Below, one piece after another: positions 8,203 to 16,996 of a stretch of DNA of 64,000 nt. The notes beneath the pieces are model-generated. The model did no database searches, had not been told where the DNA came from, and worked only from the letters and a program-made list of their open reading frames with translations. Position numbers and translations under genes: made by a program. How positions within the stretch are numbered: the stretch's first letter is position 1; every line of letters begins with the position of its first letter. The stretch comes from Flavobacterium sp. AG291 (GTDB lineage Bacteria > Bacteroidota > Bacteroidia > Flavobacteriales > Flavobacteriaceae), in the NCBI RefSeq assembly GCF_003350375.1, contig NZ_QQAR01000002.1:248001-312000 (forward strand). Reading direction: 5' to 3'.

Positions 8203-10134
8203 ATGCAATTCAAACACCCGGAAATTCTATACTTTCTTTTCCTGCTTGTAATTCCCATACTGGTTCATTTGTTTCAATTGCGCCGTTTCCAAAAAGAATA
8301 TTTTACCAATGTACGCTTTCTTAAGGAGCTTAGCATGCAAACCCGCAAGAGTTCTGTCATAAAAAAATGGCTATTGCTTGCTACTCGATTATTGCTGTTA
8401 ACCTTCCTTATCATCGCATTTGCCCAACCATACTTTAAAGCTAAAGATGATAATCATAAAGGCAATGAAATGGTTATTTTGCTTGATAACTCTTTTTCTA
8501 TGCAGGCTAAAGGCAATAAAGGAGAATTACTTAAACGAGCTGTACAGGACATACTTGAAAACACTCCTGAAAATCAACAATTTTCGTTAATTACCAATAC
8601 CAATGCATGGTGGGATACCGATATAAAATCCATACAAAAAGACCTGCAAAATTTAAAATATAGTGATGCATCTTTTAGACCTGATTTTTTGCTGACAAAA
8701 GCTGAAGCTAAAAATCCTCATTCAGGAAAAGACGTTGTTGTAATTACCGACGCTGTTAACCTTGATAATAAATACATTTCTAAATTTAATAGTGAAGCTC
8801 CTGTTTATTTCATAGTTCCTGAAGCTGAAAATAAAGCAAATGTAGCAATCGACAGCATTTACATCTCTCAGGTTATGGATAACTTTTATGAGATTAAAGT
8901 TGATATGGAAGCTTTTGGTGATATTGAGAACGACATTCCAATTTCACTTTACAATGGTAAAAGTCTTTCTGCGAAGACCCTTGTGAAATTTGATGGCAAC
9001 AAGAAAAAGTCAAGTACATTTACAATTCCGAAAAAAGATTTTCACGGTTATGTATCCATCAACGATAACAGCTTGACCTATGACAACAACTACTATTTCA
9101 GCATTAGTAAACCGCAAAAATCAAATGTGATCGCGATTGGCGATACTGCTAAAAACAATTTTCTTTCCAGAATATATACTGATGATGATTTTAATTTTAC
9201 ATCATCTGAATTACGCTCTTTGGATTACAACAGTCTTGGTAAACAGGATGCTATAATCCTTAATGAAATAAAGGATATTCCGCAGGCTCTTATTACTACG
9301 CTTAAGGATTTTTATGCGAAAGGCGGAAATGTTGTTATAATACCGGCTTCAGACAGTAGCCTTCAAAATCTTAATGCTTTAATGGCGGCTTTTGGCGGAA
9401 ACCAGTTTAAAAGCACAAATGCTAATGAAAGGCAAATCACTAAAATTGCTTTTAGTCATCCGTTATATGCAACTGTTTTTGAGAAAAAGACGGATAATTT
9501 CCAGTATCCAAAGGTAAACACTGGCTTTACTCTTGGTGGAAGCGCTCTTCCGGTACTTAGTTATGATGACCAGACTCCGTTCCTTGCTTCAATAAGCAAT
9601 AAGCTTGGTAACGTATATGTATTTACTGCAGCTATAAACAAAACCAACAGTAATTTCCAGAATTCCCCTCTTATTGTACCTACATTCTATAACATGGCAC
9701 AAAACAGTGGTAAAACAGGAATTAGTGCTATAACCATTGGAGAAAACCAAAGTCTTTTACTTGATGTACTGTTATCTAAGGATGAAGTGCTGACAGTAAA
9801 GAATGAGACATCAGATTTTATCCCAATGCAGCAACTGCTGAATAACAAAGTAAAACTTTCTTTTGGTGATTATCCGGAAGAAGCAGGTAACTTTGCAGTA
9901 TATAAAAATGATCAAAATTTAAAGAACATAAGCTTTAATCATGCAAGGACAGAAAGTAATCTTGCCCTGCAGAATAAAGCCCTTGCTGACGATTTTACCG
10001 AAGCTGATTCTGTTGCTACGGTTTACAACGATATTAAATCGGAACGCACTGCCGATGAACTATGGAAATGGTTTATCATTGGCACACTGCTGTTCCTGTT
10101 AACTGAACTTCTTATCCAAAAATTTGTAAAATGA
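8203..10134 (+). CDS. BatA/aerotolerance-type membrane protein with VWA-like domain
   Basis: The 643-residue protein opens with the BatA N-terminal domain ('FKHPEILYFLFLLVIPILVHLFQLRRF' region, helix 1 about 7-25; helix 2 about 57-75). A von Willebrand A-like domain follows with a MIDAS-type 'DNSFSM'. A long periplasmic/soluble region continues to a C-terminal helix ('WFIIGTLLFLLTELLIQ') and a short tail. Relatives are named for the Bacteroides aerotolerance operon, but this single-gene type occurs widely in Bacteroidota next to a dihydroorotase-like gene, and its function is not established. The stop overlaps the next start by 4 nt, so the two are translationally coupled. Confidence 0.85.
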   Translation: MQFKHPEILYFLFLLVIPILVHLFQLRRFQKEYFTNVRFLKELSMQTRKSSVIKKWLLLATRLLLLTFLIIAFAQPYFKAKDDNHKGNEMVILLDNSFSMQAKGNKGELLKRAVQDILENTPENQQFSLITNTNAWWDTDIKSIQKDLQNLKYSDASFRPDFLLTKAEAKNPHSGKDVVVITDAVNLDNKYISKFNSEAPVYFIVPEAENKANVAIDSIYISQVMDNFYEIKVDMEAFGDIENDIPISLYNGKSLSAKTLVKFDGNKKKSSTFTIPKKDFHGYVSINDNSLTYDNNYYFSISKPQKSNVIAIGDTAKNNFLSRIYTDDDFNFTSSELRSLDYNSLGKQDAIILNEIKDIPQALITTLKDFYAKGGNVVIIPASDSSLQNLNALMAAFGGNQFKSTNANERQITKIAFSHPLYATVFEKKTDNFQYPKVNTGFTLGGSALPVLSYDDQTPFLASISNKLGNVYVFTAAINKTNSNFQNSPLIVPTFYNMAQNSGKTGISAITIGENQSLLLDVLLSKDEVLTVKNETSDFIPMQQLLNNKVKLSFGDYPEEAGNFAVYKNDQNLKNISFNHARTESNLALQNKALADDFTEADSVATVYNDIKSERTADELWKWFIIGTLLFLLTELLIQKFVK

Positions 10135-11384
10135 ACCTGATATTCAAAAACGCCGTTATTATAGACAAAAACAGCCCTTTCCATAAACAGGCTGTTGATA
10201 TACAGGTAGAGAATGGCATCATTAAAAAGATAGCTAAAAACATCGCTCCTGATGGCTTTGATACAGTAGAACTGGATAACCTGCATATCTCTAAAGGCTG
10301 GTTTGACAGCTCTGTGAGTCTGGGTGAACCCGGTTATGAAGACAGGGAAACCCTGGCCAACGGACTTAATGTTGCTGCTAAAAGCGGTTTTACCGATATT
10401 GCACTTCAGCCTACAGGAAACCCAATTGCCGAAAGACAGGCAGATATTAGTTTCTTATTAACCAAATCGGCTACTGCAGCGACAAAATTGCACCCAATAG
10501 GTGCACTTACAAAAAATAGCGAAGGAAAAGACATTGCCGAGCTTTTTGATATGAAAAATGCCGGAGCGGTTGCTTTTGGTGATTATAACAAATCTATTAC
10601 TGACGCAGGTATCCTAAAAATTGCACTGCAATATGTTCAGGATTTTGACGGGCTGGTAATAGCATTTGCCCAGGATAATAATATTAAAGGTAAAGGTGTG
10701 GTTCACGAAGGTATGGTTAGCACCCGCTTAGGCCTTAAAGGAATCCCTACCCTTGCTGAAGAACTACAAATTGTACGCAACCTGTACTTGTTAGAATATA
10801 CAGGCGGCAAAATGCATATCCCTACAATTTCATCTGCAAAGTCGGTTCAGCTTATTAAAGAAGCTAAAGCAAAAGGACTAAACGTGACTTGTAGTGTTGC
10901 TATACATAATCTTTTACTGACTGACGAAGTGCTAACAGACTTTGATACCCGTTATAAGGTAATGCCTCCGTTACGTCCTGATTCAGAAAGAAAAGTACTT
11001 ATTGAAGCTGTTCTTGACGGTACCATTGACATGATAACATCAGACCACAACCCTCTTGATATTGAACTTAAAAAACTGGAGTTTGATATGGCAAAAGACG
11101 GAACAATAGGCCTTGAAAGTGCTTTTGGAGCTTTACAGACTGTAATTCCACTTGAAGTTATTGTTGAAAAATTCACTGCCGGCAAACCAATATTTGGCTT
11201 TGCAAACCAGGATATTACAGAAGGAGCTGTAGCATCCTTCACTTTATTTAATCCTGAAACACACTGGACATTTAGCAAAGAGGATATCAAATCGAAATCG
11301 AAAAATTCAGCTTTCCTTGGACAAACCATGAAGGGTAAAGCATATGGAATATACAATCAGGGAAAACTTATCTTAAATGACTAA
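10131..11384 (+). CDS. Dihydroorotase-like amidohydrolase lacking the metal ligands
   Basis: The 417-residue protein aligns along its length with class I dihydroorotases ('GEPGYEDRETLANG', 'SSAKSVQLIKEAK', 'MPPLRPDSERK', 'SDHNPLD'). The residues that bind zinc in active enzymes are missing: the HxH after the first strand is Ser-Val-Ser, the carboxylated-lysine region reads 'GAVAFGDYNKS', and the second and third histidine sites are replaced ('FAQDNN', 'HIPTIS'). It therefore resembles the non-catalytic PyrC' type rather than a working pyrimidine-pathway enzyme. It overlaps the BatA gene before it by 4 nt and the membrane-protein gene after it by 8 nt, suggesting a role with the membrane complex. 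Annotation as pyrC would be unsafe. Confidence 0.85.
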   Translation: MNLIFKNAVIIDKNSPFHKQAVDIQVENGIIKKIAKNIAPDGFDTVELDNLHISKGWFDSSVSLGEPGYEDRETLANGLNVAAKSGFTDIALQPTGNPIAERQADISFLLTKSATAATKLHPIGALTKNSEGKDIAELFDMKNAGAVAFGDYNKSITDAGILKIALQYVQDFDGLVIAFAQDNNIKGKGVVHEGMVSTRLGLKGIPTLAEELQIVRNLYLLEYTGGKMHIPTISSAKSVQLIKEAKAKGLNVTCSVAIHNLLLTDEVLTDFDTRYKVMPPLRPDSERKVLIEAVLDGTIDMITSDHNPLDIELKKLEFDMAKDGTIGLESAFGALQTVIPLEVIVEKFTAGKPIFGFANQDITEGAVASFTLFNPETHWTFSKEDIKSKSKNSAFLGQTMKGKAYGIYNQGKLILND

Positions 11385-11721
11385 TTACAATAATATCTCC
11401 GATATAGAAAAAGGCAAAACTAACGCCATTATATCTTACCTGCACATCATTGGCTGCATTATAGCCATGGTAATGAATAGTGATGCCGAAAAGAAAAGTG
11501 CATTCGCATCTTTTCATATAAGACAATCTTTAGGCTTAACCTTATTGTCAATGTTATTGGGATCTACGATTTCAAACTTTGACAGTTGGTTAGTTACAGG
11601 GCCTTTTTACCTATTCTTTTTTGTTTTGTGGACATATGGAATTATCGGTGCAATACAAGGACAAATGAATGCTGTTCCATTACTTGGGCCATTCTTTCAA
11701 AAACTGTTTAAAGGATTATAA
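11377..11721 (+). CDS. TIC20/DUF4870-like small membrane protein
   Basis: The 114-residue product has three or four membrane segments (about 20-38, 51-68, 72-92) and the short loop 'SFHIRQSLGLTLL' typical of the DUF4870/TIC20-like family, where it links two helices ('FHIRQ(S/A)' is characteristic). Automated annotation often calls these 'import component protein'; there is no evidence for protein import in bacteria. It overlaps the dihydroorotase-like gene by 8 nt and is followed after 3 nt by an esterase gene, so it is the third gene of one operon. Confidence 0.75.
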   Translation: MTNYNNISDIEKGKTNAIISYLHIIGCIIAMVMNSDAEKKSAFASFHIRQSLGLTLLSMLLGSTISNFDSWLVTGPFYLFFFVLWTYGIIGAIQGQMNAVPLLGPFFQKLFKGL

Positions 11722-11724
11722 TTA

Positions 11725-12372
11725 ATGGATTTATCATTATATCATCTCGTAAGAGAACCAAAAGTAAAAAAGGATAAGAATCCATTACTATTGTTGCTTC
11801 ATGGTTACGGAAGCAATGAGGAAGATCTTTTTTCGTTTGCCCAGCACCTGCCCGATGAATATTTTATCGTGTCTGCAAGGGCACCTTATAACCTGCCTCA
11901 ATATAGTGGACATGCATGGTATGCCATTACGTTTGACAGTGACATGAATAAATTCTCAGACGACAAACAAGCCATAGAATCACGTGATCTTATCGTTAGA
12001 TTCATAGACGAGATTATTGCCACCTACCCTATTGATGCTGACAATGTAACACTTGTTGGATTTAGTCAGGGAGCAATACTTAGCTATGCCGTAGCACTAA
12101 CCTATCCTGAAAAAGTATCAAGAGTACTGGCATTGAGCGGTTACCTGAATATGGATATTGTTGGTAAAAGCCTTCATGCCGAAGATGTGTCTAAAGTTCG
12201 TTTCTTTATCTCACATGGAACGGTAGATCAGGTTATTCCTGTAGAATGGGCACGCAAAGCACCTGAATTCCTGAAAAACTTAGGCCTTGATGTAGAATAT
12301 CATGAGTACAATGCCGGACACGGTGTTGCTCCTCAGAACTTTTATGATATGGTAAACTGGCTGAATAAATAA
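11725..12372 (+). CDS. Phospholipase/carboxylesterase family alpha/beta hydrolase
   Basis: The 215-residue protein has the oxyanion loop 'LLHGYGSNEEDLFSFA', the nucleophile elbow 'GFSQGA', the acid in 'HGTVDQVIP' and the histidine in 'NAGHGV', in the order and spacing of small YpfH/carboxylesterase 2 type hydrolases. It should cleave short-chain or lysophospholipid esters in the cytoplasm; there is no signal peptide. It is the last gene of the BatA operon, with a strong terminator 20 nt after the stop. Confidence 0.88.
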   Translation: MDLSLYHLVREPKVKKDKNPLLLLLHGYGSNEEDLFSFAQHLPDEYFIVSARAPYNLPQYSGHAWYAITFDSDMNKFSDDKQAIESRDLIVRFIDEIIATYPIDADNVTLVGFSQGAILSYAVALTYPEKVSRVLALSGYLNMDIVGKSLHAEDVSKVRFFISHGTVDQVIPVEWARKAPEFLKNLGLDVEYHEYNAGHGVAPQNFYDMVNWLNK

Positions 12373-12392
12373 CTTTACACAGCATATAACAC

Positions 12393-12425
12393 AAAAGGGA
12401 TAAGTTTATGACTTATCCCTTTTTC
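12393..12425. terminator. Bidirectional terminator
   Basis: Perfect 13-bp stem AAAAGGGATAAGT/ACTTATCCCTTTT with a 5-nt loop, between the convergent esterase and sulfur-transport genes. Confidence 0.88.
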
Positions 12426-12446
12426 TATTTTATAGAATCATATTAA

Positions 12447-12860
12447 TTAATGAGGTAGTTTATTTTTCAATACTCCGTACAAATACGTTCCTACCAAAGC
12501 TCCCAATAAAATAACCCCAATTCCGTAGAAACCGGCACCTATAAGGATATACATAGGCCCCGGACAGGTACCGATAAGTCCCCATCCTAAACCAAACAAT
12601 GTACCGCCTACAAGATATCCGGTAAAACCTTTTTCTTTATCCGGAATTACGATAGGCGCTCCTGTTATATCTTTCATATTAGTACGCTTAATAATTTGCA
12701 CACCAATCACACCAACCACTACGGCAGTCATAATGATCCCGAACATATGAAATGACTGGAAATGGAACATCTCATAAATACGATACCACGATACCGCTTC
12801 CGATTTGGTTAACACTATACCGAATACTATACCTACAAATAAAAATTTTATAAACTTCAT
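12447..12860 (-). CDS. YeeE/YedE-type sulfur transport half-protein (DUF6691)
   Basis: A 137-residue polytopic membrane protein (four helices: about 2-18, 36-55, 80-103, 108-130) with the family motif 'GTCPGP' in a membrane loop. YeeE/YedE proteins of the TsuA class carry thiosulfate, with conserved cysteines guiding it through the pore. Here the transporter is split in two, as is common in Bacteroidota: this is the C-terminal-like half and the gene 9 nt upstream is the other. No sulfur-oxidising enzyme lies beside the pair, so the substrate is inferred. Confidence 0.85.
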   Translation of the reverse strand: MKFIKFLFVGIVFGIVLTKSEAVSWYRIYEMFHFQSFHMFGIIMTAVVVGVIGVQIIKRTNMKDITGAPIVIPDKEKGFTGYLVGGTLFGLGWGLIGTCPGPMYILIGAGFYGIGVILLGALVGTYLYGVLKNKLPH

Positions 12861-12869
12861 GAGATGATC

Positions 12870-13433
12870 TTAATTAAAGAATAATGGTAACAGCAGCCAT
12901 GACATTACAAGCCCACCAATAAAAAATCCGATTACTGCTATAAGTGATGGTAACTGCAAGTTACTTAATCCGGTAATAGCATGGCCTGAAGTACAGCCAC
13001 CGGCATAACGTGTTCCGAAACCAACAAGGAGACCACCAAGTAATAATATACCCAATATTTTAGGCGACTGAAGAGCTTCTGTACTTGTAAGCGCATCAGG
13101 AAGCAGCTTACCATCAGGAGCATCAATGTTCATTGCCTGAAGTTCAGTTATAGTTTTAGGATTGATCTGTACCATTTGCGCAGGGTCACTTATAAAGTTA
13201 ACTGCGATGTATCCTCCTATCATGGCACCAAGTACAACTGTAAGGTTCCAGCGTTGTGTTTTCCAGTCGAATTTAAAAAACTCTGATGTTTTTCCCGCAC
13301 CAAGCATAGTACACATTGTACGTAGATTCGATGACATTCCGAATGTTTTTCCGAAATACAATAGGGCAAGCATTACACCCCCAATAAGGAATCCCGACAC
13401 ATACCACGGCCAGGTACCATATAAACTCTCCAT
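12870..13433 (-). CDS. YeeE/YedE-type sulfur transport half-protein
   Basis: A 187-residue membrane protein with about five helices and the signature 'GFGTRYAGGCTSGHAITGLSNLQ' region, whose GGCTSGH contains the conserved cysteine. It is the first gene of a two-gene unit with the 137-residue half, and both halves are presumably needed to form one pore. A periplasmic loop (about 82-120) separates the helical blocks. Thiosulfate or another reduced sulfur anion is the likely substrate by family knowledge. Confidence 0.87.
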   Translation of the reverse strand: MESLYGTWPWYVSGFLIGGVMLALLYFGKTFGMSSNLRTMCTMLGAGKTSEFFKFDWKTQRWNLTVVLGAMIGGYIAVNFISDPAQMVQINPKTITELQAMNIDAPDGKLLPDALTSTEALQSPKILGILLLGGLLVGFGTRYAGGCTSGHAITGLSNLQLPSLIAVIGFFIGGLVMSWLLLPLFFN

Positions 13434-13564
13434 GTTATTTTATTTTTTTCACAAAAGTAACGATTTAGTTAGTATTGCTATAATAGATTTTAGATAATAG
13501 ATAAAAGACTATTAATACAGATTCTGACAATCATCAACCGGTAACAGACAACCAAAAAAATTAC

Positions 13565-13572
13565 TATTTTTG
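13565..13572 (+). promoter_or_regulatory. -7 promoter element (TATTTTTG)
   Basis: Perfect TAnnTTTG match 18 nt before the ATG at 13591. Confidence 0.6.
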
Positions 13573-13590
13573 ATCAACAATTAACCATCA

Positions 13591-14055
13591 ATGAAAAAAC
13601 AACTGTTCGCTGGCCTTATGGCTTTAGCACTTGCAACTACATCCTGCGTTAGTACAAGAAACACAATACAAAATATAGATGACACTGCACTCATGCCCGC
13701 TTTGAGTAAAGAAAAAACATTTATCATTACAGAAATAAGTAAGGATAAAAAATATGGTTATGATCAGGATTATCCTGTAAACCTTGGTTTTCTTCCGCTG
13801 GCAACCGGTGAAATAAATGTTCAACGCTATTTTGGTGCACTAGCAGGACCAAAAGGCGAAAAATTAACTTATACAAAAATAGAAAGCTGTTGCCCCTTTC
13901 CTACTAAGAAATTTGATGCAGGTGCAGGCTTGCTTGATGTTTATGAGGTAACCTGGGAAGGATTAAATGAACCAAAACGTATCTATATTAATCTTTATGA
14001 AAAAGGTAAGGTCATAGCTCCTCAGGGCTTCACAATTCGAACTATAACACCATAG
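13591..14055 (+). CDS. Hypothetical lipoprotein upstream of kdsA
   Basis: The 154-residue product has a lipoprotein signal (hydrophobic stretch to residue 17, then 'TTSCVS'). The mature domain contains 'DQDYPVNLG' and a 'CCPFP' cysteine pair. No catalytic motif is seen. Homologues beside kdsA are sometimes labelled Kdo-8-phosphate aldolase, apparently by transfer from the neighbour; nothing in this sequence supports an aldolase fold. kdsA has its own promoter box, so the two may be transcribed separately. Confidence 0.72.
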   Translation: MKKQLFAGLMALALATTSCVSTRNTIQNIDDTALMPALSKEKTFIITEISKDKKYGYDQDYPVNLGFLPLATGEINVQRYFGALAGPKGEKLTYTKIESCCPFPTKKFDAGAGLLDVYEVTWEGLNEPKRIYINLYEKGKVIAPQGFTIRTITP

Positions 14056-14098
14056 ATTCTCTCGATGGTGTTTGTATACAGCAATGGCTTTTTATCGT

Positions 14099-14106
14099 TA
14101 TCTTTG
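14099..14106 (+). promoter_or_regulatory. -7 promoter element (TATCTTTG) of kdsA
   Basis: Perfect TAnnTTTG match 20 nt before the kdsA ATG. Confidence 0.62.
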
Positions 14107-14126
14107 CACCAAATTATAACACAACA

Positions 14127-14945
14127 ATGAACTTAAATAATATACCACAAATTAAAAATACCGAGAGCGGTAACTTTTTCCTTCTTGCAGGCCCATGCGC
14201 TATTGAAGGAGAAGAGATGGCGCTTCGCATAGCTGAAAAAACCGTAGAGGTCACCAGCAAACTACAAATTCCTTACGTATTTAAAGGTTCTTTTAAAAAA
14301 GCGAACCGTTCGCGTGTAGACAGCTTTACAGGCATTGGAGACGAAAAGGCTTTAAAAATACTTCGCAAAGTATCTGAGACTTTTGGTGTGCCAACCGTTA
14401 CAGATATCCATACTGAGCAAGATGCTGCTATGGCCGCACAATATGTTGATATACTTCAGATTCCTGCTTTCCTTGTTCGTCAAACCGACCTTGTTGTAGC
14501 TGCAGCCGAGACAGGAAGGACAGTTAACCTTAAAAAAGGTCAGTTTATGAGCCCTGAGGCTATGAAACACGCTGTTCAAAAGGTATTGGATTCTAATAAT
14601 GAAAACGTAATGGTTACCGATCGTGGTACCATGTTTGGATACCAGGATATGATTGTTGACTACAGAGGAATACCTACAATGCAGCAATATGCAACAACTG
14701 TGCTTGATGTTACACACTCACTACAACAACCTAACCAGACAGTAGGTGTTACCGGCGGACGCCCTGATATGATTGAAACAATCGCTAAAGCAGGAATTGC
14801 TGTAGGTGTTGACGGTATTTTTATCGAAACACACTTTGATCCGGCTAATGCAAAAAGTGATGGTGCAAACATGCTTCACCTTGATTATTTTGAAGGATTA
14901 ATGCAAAAACTGGTTGCTATACGTAAAACGATAAACCAATTTTAA
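14127..14945 (+). CDS. kdsA: 3-deoxy-8-phosphooctulonate synthase (Kdo-8-P synthase)
   Basis: The 272-residue TIM-barrel enzyme condenses phosphoenolpyruvate with arabinose 5-phosphate to give Kdo-8-phosphate, the committed step to the lipopolysaccharide core sugar Kdo. Visible motifs are 'LLAGPCAIEGEEMA', 'FKGSFKKANRSR', 'QIPAFLVRQTDL', 'DRGTMFGYQDMIVD', 'GVTGGRPDMIETIAK' and 'ETHFDP'. The cysteine in AGPCAIE is the position that binds metal in the Aquifex-type enzymes and is Asn in E. coli, so this should be the metal-dependent class. A terminator lies 50 nt downstream. Confidence 0.96.
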   Translation: MNLNNIPQIKNTESGNFFLLAGPCAIEGEEMALRIAEKTVEVTSKLQIPYVFKGSFKKANRSRVDSFTGIGDEKALKILRKVSETFGVPTVTDIHTEQDAAMAAQYVDILQIPAFLVRQTDLVVAAAETGRTVNLKKGQFMSPEAMKHAVQKVLDSNNENVMVTDRGTMFGYQDMIVDYRGIPTMQQYATTVLDVTHSLQQPNQTVGVTGGRPDMIETIAKAGIAVGVDGIFIETHFDPANAKSDGANMLHLDYFEGLMQKLVAIRKTINQF

Positions 14946-14997
14946 TAGCATTTGGTTAGTCAATTCGATACTACAATCTAAAACAAAGATTATAATT

Positions 14998-15034
14998 AAA
15001 AATGAGCCCGGTTTAGTACTGGGCTCATTTTTTA
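14998..15034 (+). terminator. Intrinsic terminator of kdsA
   Basis: Stem AAAAATGAGCCC/GGGCTCATTTTT (14998-15009 and 15021-15032) followed by T residues. Confidence 0.85.
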
Positions 15035-15126
15035 TATAAAACAATTAAAATCAATGTTTCATCGACAGTATTTTTAAGCTGTTTTTCAAACAGTCAAAGG
15101 GTATTGAAAATAAAAAAACAATTAAT

Positions 15127-15134
15127 TATATTTG
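15127..15134 (+). promoter_or_regulatory. -7 promoter element (TATATTTG)
   Basis: Perfect TAnnTTTG match. It ends 25 nt before the ATG at 15160 and just ahead of an in-frame TTG (15136), which would sit at the transcription start and is therefore unlikely to be used. Confidence 0.55.
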
Positions 15135-15159
15135 TTTGTACACTGCCAACCAACACCTT

Positions 15160-15822
15160 ATGAAAGAGCATGTTTACAAATTAAAAATTCCAAAGGGCGA
15201 AACCTTTGAAAGCATCATGGACCAGCGGGAAAATGGTGCGCAGTTCATATATTATGAATATGTAATCCCCAGACCTATAATTGCTCCCGGTCGTGCAGTA
15301 TCAAAGATTTATTTTGTAAAAAAAGGTGATTCTAAAAGATATTATGCTAAATACAACCTCATCAATCTTATATGGGGGTGGTGGGGATTACCTTTCGGTC
15401 CTGTTTATGTATATCGGGTTGCAGCAAAAAACAGAAAGGGCAACAATATAACCGATGATGTTTATACAAATCTCAGTAAAGAAGACTTTGTAAAAGGGCG
15501 GGTGATTATCCGCAAAACATCTACCCTATTCCGCGATTTAGACAAATCTACACTCTCAGAACTTACTAAATGCTTTAAAAAAAATGTCGAGAGAAAAGGA
15601 AGATTTACAGCCAATCCTATTGCAGCATTATACATCGCATCTAAAACACCTACAATTTATGTTGGCCTTAACAGTGCTGATTATAATCGAAAATATGATC
15701 TTAAAAAGGAAGTTTATAACTACTTCTACTCTTATACTAAATTTGAATTCGTTGATCTCTCCGATACTACCGAAATTGTTAGCAAACTTAAAGAACAAGG
15801 CACTGCTTTAAATTGTAATTAA
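15160..15822 (+). CDS. Hypothetical protein, 220 aa
   Basis: A soluble, basic 220-residue product without signal peptide. A tryptophan-rich hydrophobic patch 'LINLIWGWWGLPFGPVYVYR' in the first third looks like a membrane-contacting or buried strand pair. The second half ('TPTIYVGLNSADYNRKYDLKKEVYNYF') resembles a small alpha/beta domain. I do not recognise the family. It ends overlapping by 4 nt the stop of the convergent lycopene cyclase gene, with no terminator in between. Confidence 0.6.
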   Translation: MKEHVYKLKIPKGETFESIMDQRENGAQFIYYEYVIPRPIIAPGRAVSKIYFVKKGDSKRYYAKYNLINLIWGWWGLPFGPVYVYRVAAKNRKGNNITDDVYTNLSKEDFVKGRVIIRKTSTLFRDLDKSTLSELTKCFKKNVERKGRFTANPIAALYIASKTPTIYVGLNSADYNRKYDLKKEVYNYFYSYTKFEFVDLSDTTEIVSKLKEQGTALNCN

Positions 15823-16538
15823 TTATCTGAATCAGTATTGATTTGAATTGATGAAGGAAACTTAGTTAGTAATCCAAAAATGTAAATATTCAACAAAAAC
15901 ATAACGTAGCCGTAAATAAAGTCTTCAATCGGGATTGTAAGTATACGTAACCCAATTATTTCCTCAGAATTATAATTTACAATAGCACTTTCCAATCCTG
16001 TACCTGTAAGAGTTCCATTTACAGGAATAAACCCTAGCATTAATATAAGATATATCAGTGAAGCTCTGCCAAATAATTCATATCTGGTAATCAGACCTAA
16101 ATAAGCAACAGTAACAATTGTTACTATTGCCGTAACTGCCGTATATATTTTATTGTAAAAAATAAAGAAACCCGTAATGCTTACTGTTAGCACTACAAAG
16201 ATTATTAGTTTACTCAATTTCTCAGCCCACTTTAAATCGAAAAACTTTAGAAGGCAATAATATGTAAAAACACAGGAGAATGGTATACAAATAAAAAAAA
16301 GCCATTCTTCAACAGGCATCCCTATTATACTTATTCCTAAAACATAATCCTGATTAAACCACCATACCCCTGAATTTGTAAACCAAGCATCCCAAAGTAT
16401 AAACGGTATAGCAACAGTTGCACTTGTTTTTATAAAAGCACCAAAATATTTATCGAATCTTATCTTTGGATGAAATGAGAATATAAAACAGACAACAATA
16501 GTCAGGAAGTTAATGAGTAAATATGTGTATGGTTTCAT
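15819..16538 (-). CDS. Lycopene cyclase (CrtYcd-type, fused two-domain)
   Basis: The 239-residue protein has six or seven membrane helices and two copies of the small-cyclase motif: 'MPVEEWLFFI' near residue 74 and 'IPIEDFIYGYVMF' near residue 200. The paired PxE(E/D) sites mark the fused heterodimeric CrtYc-CrtYd type of lycopene cyclase, which turns both psi ends of lycopene into beta rings to give beta-carotene. It is the last gene of the carotenoid operon, overlapping crtZ by 4 nt. Product assignment rests on family knowledge plus the operon context. Confidence 0.88.
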   Translation of the reverse strand: MKPYTYLLINFLTIVVCFIFSFHPKIRFDKYFGAFIKTSATVAIPFILWDAWFTNSGVWWFNQDYVLGISIIGMPVEEWLFFICIPFSCVFTYYCLLKFFDLKWAEKLSKLIIFVVLTVSITGFFIFYNKIYTAVTAIVTIVTVAYLGLITRYELFGRASLIYLILMLGFIPVNGTLTGTGLESAIVNYNSEEIIGLRILTIPIEDFIYGYVMFLLNIYIFGLLTKFPSSIQINTDSDN

Positions 16539-16996
16539 TTGTTGTCTTTGTTAAAATACATTTTAAAATACTTTACAGGAACCCAAAGAAACCCAAAACA
16601 TTCACCATCATGTTTCCCCGTATGTTTATGATGCTGTTTGTGAGCACGCCTGATAGCTAATAAATAAGGATTTTTTGTTTTCTTTAGAAAACCAATTCTT
16701 TGATGTATGAATATATCATGAACAAAAAAATAGGCCATCCCATAAATTGAAATTCCTAATCCAATGTAAAATAAGTAATTATAGCCCTGAATTGCACCTA
16801 CATACATTAAAGCAATCGCAGGCACAGCAAAAATTACAAAGAAATAATCATTACGCTCGAAGTGACCATCAGTGCTATGGTCATGATGATCCCTGTGTAG
16901 TACCCATAGAAATCCGTGCATTATATATTTATGAATAACCCAGGTTAAGCCTTCCATAATAAAAAACACACTTATTATTATTAAAAATCCCATCAT
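16535..16996 (-). CDS. crtZ: Beta-carotene hydroxylase
   Basis: A 153-residue integral-membrane di-iron hydroxylase of the fatty-acid hydroxylase superfamily. The histidine clusters are visible in order: 'HKYIMH', 'HRDHHDH', 'HDIFIHQR' and 'HKQHHKH'. It adds a hydroxyl group at C3 of each beta ring, giving zeaxanthin through cryptoxanthin. It overlaps its neighbours by 4 nt on both sides, so translation is coupled. Confidence 0.92.
   Translation of the reverse strand: MMGFLIIISVFFIMEGLTWVIHKYIMHGFLWVLHRDHHDHSTDGHFERNDYFFVIFAVPAIALMYVGAIQGYNYLFYIGLGISIYGMAYFFVHDIFIHQRIGFLKKTKNPYLLAIRRAHKQHHKHTGKHDGECFGFLWVPVKYFKMYFNKDNK

Noticed and set aside
13591-14055. Kdo-8-phosphate aldolase label for the lipoprotein before kdsA
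   Set aside because: The protein is a 154-residue lipoprotein without TIM-barrel motifs; the name seems to be carried over from kdsA.
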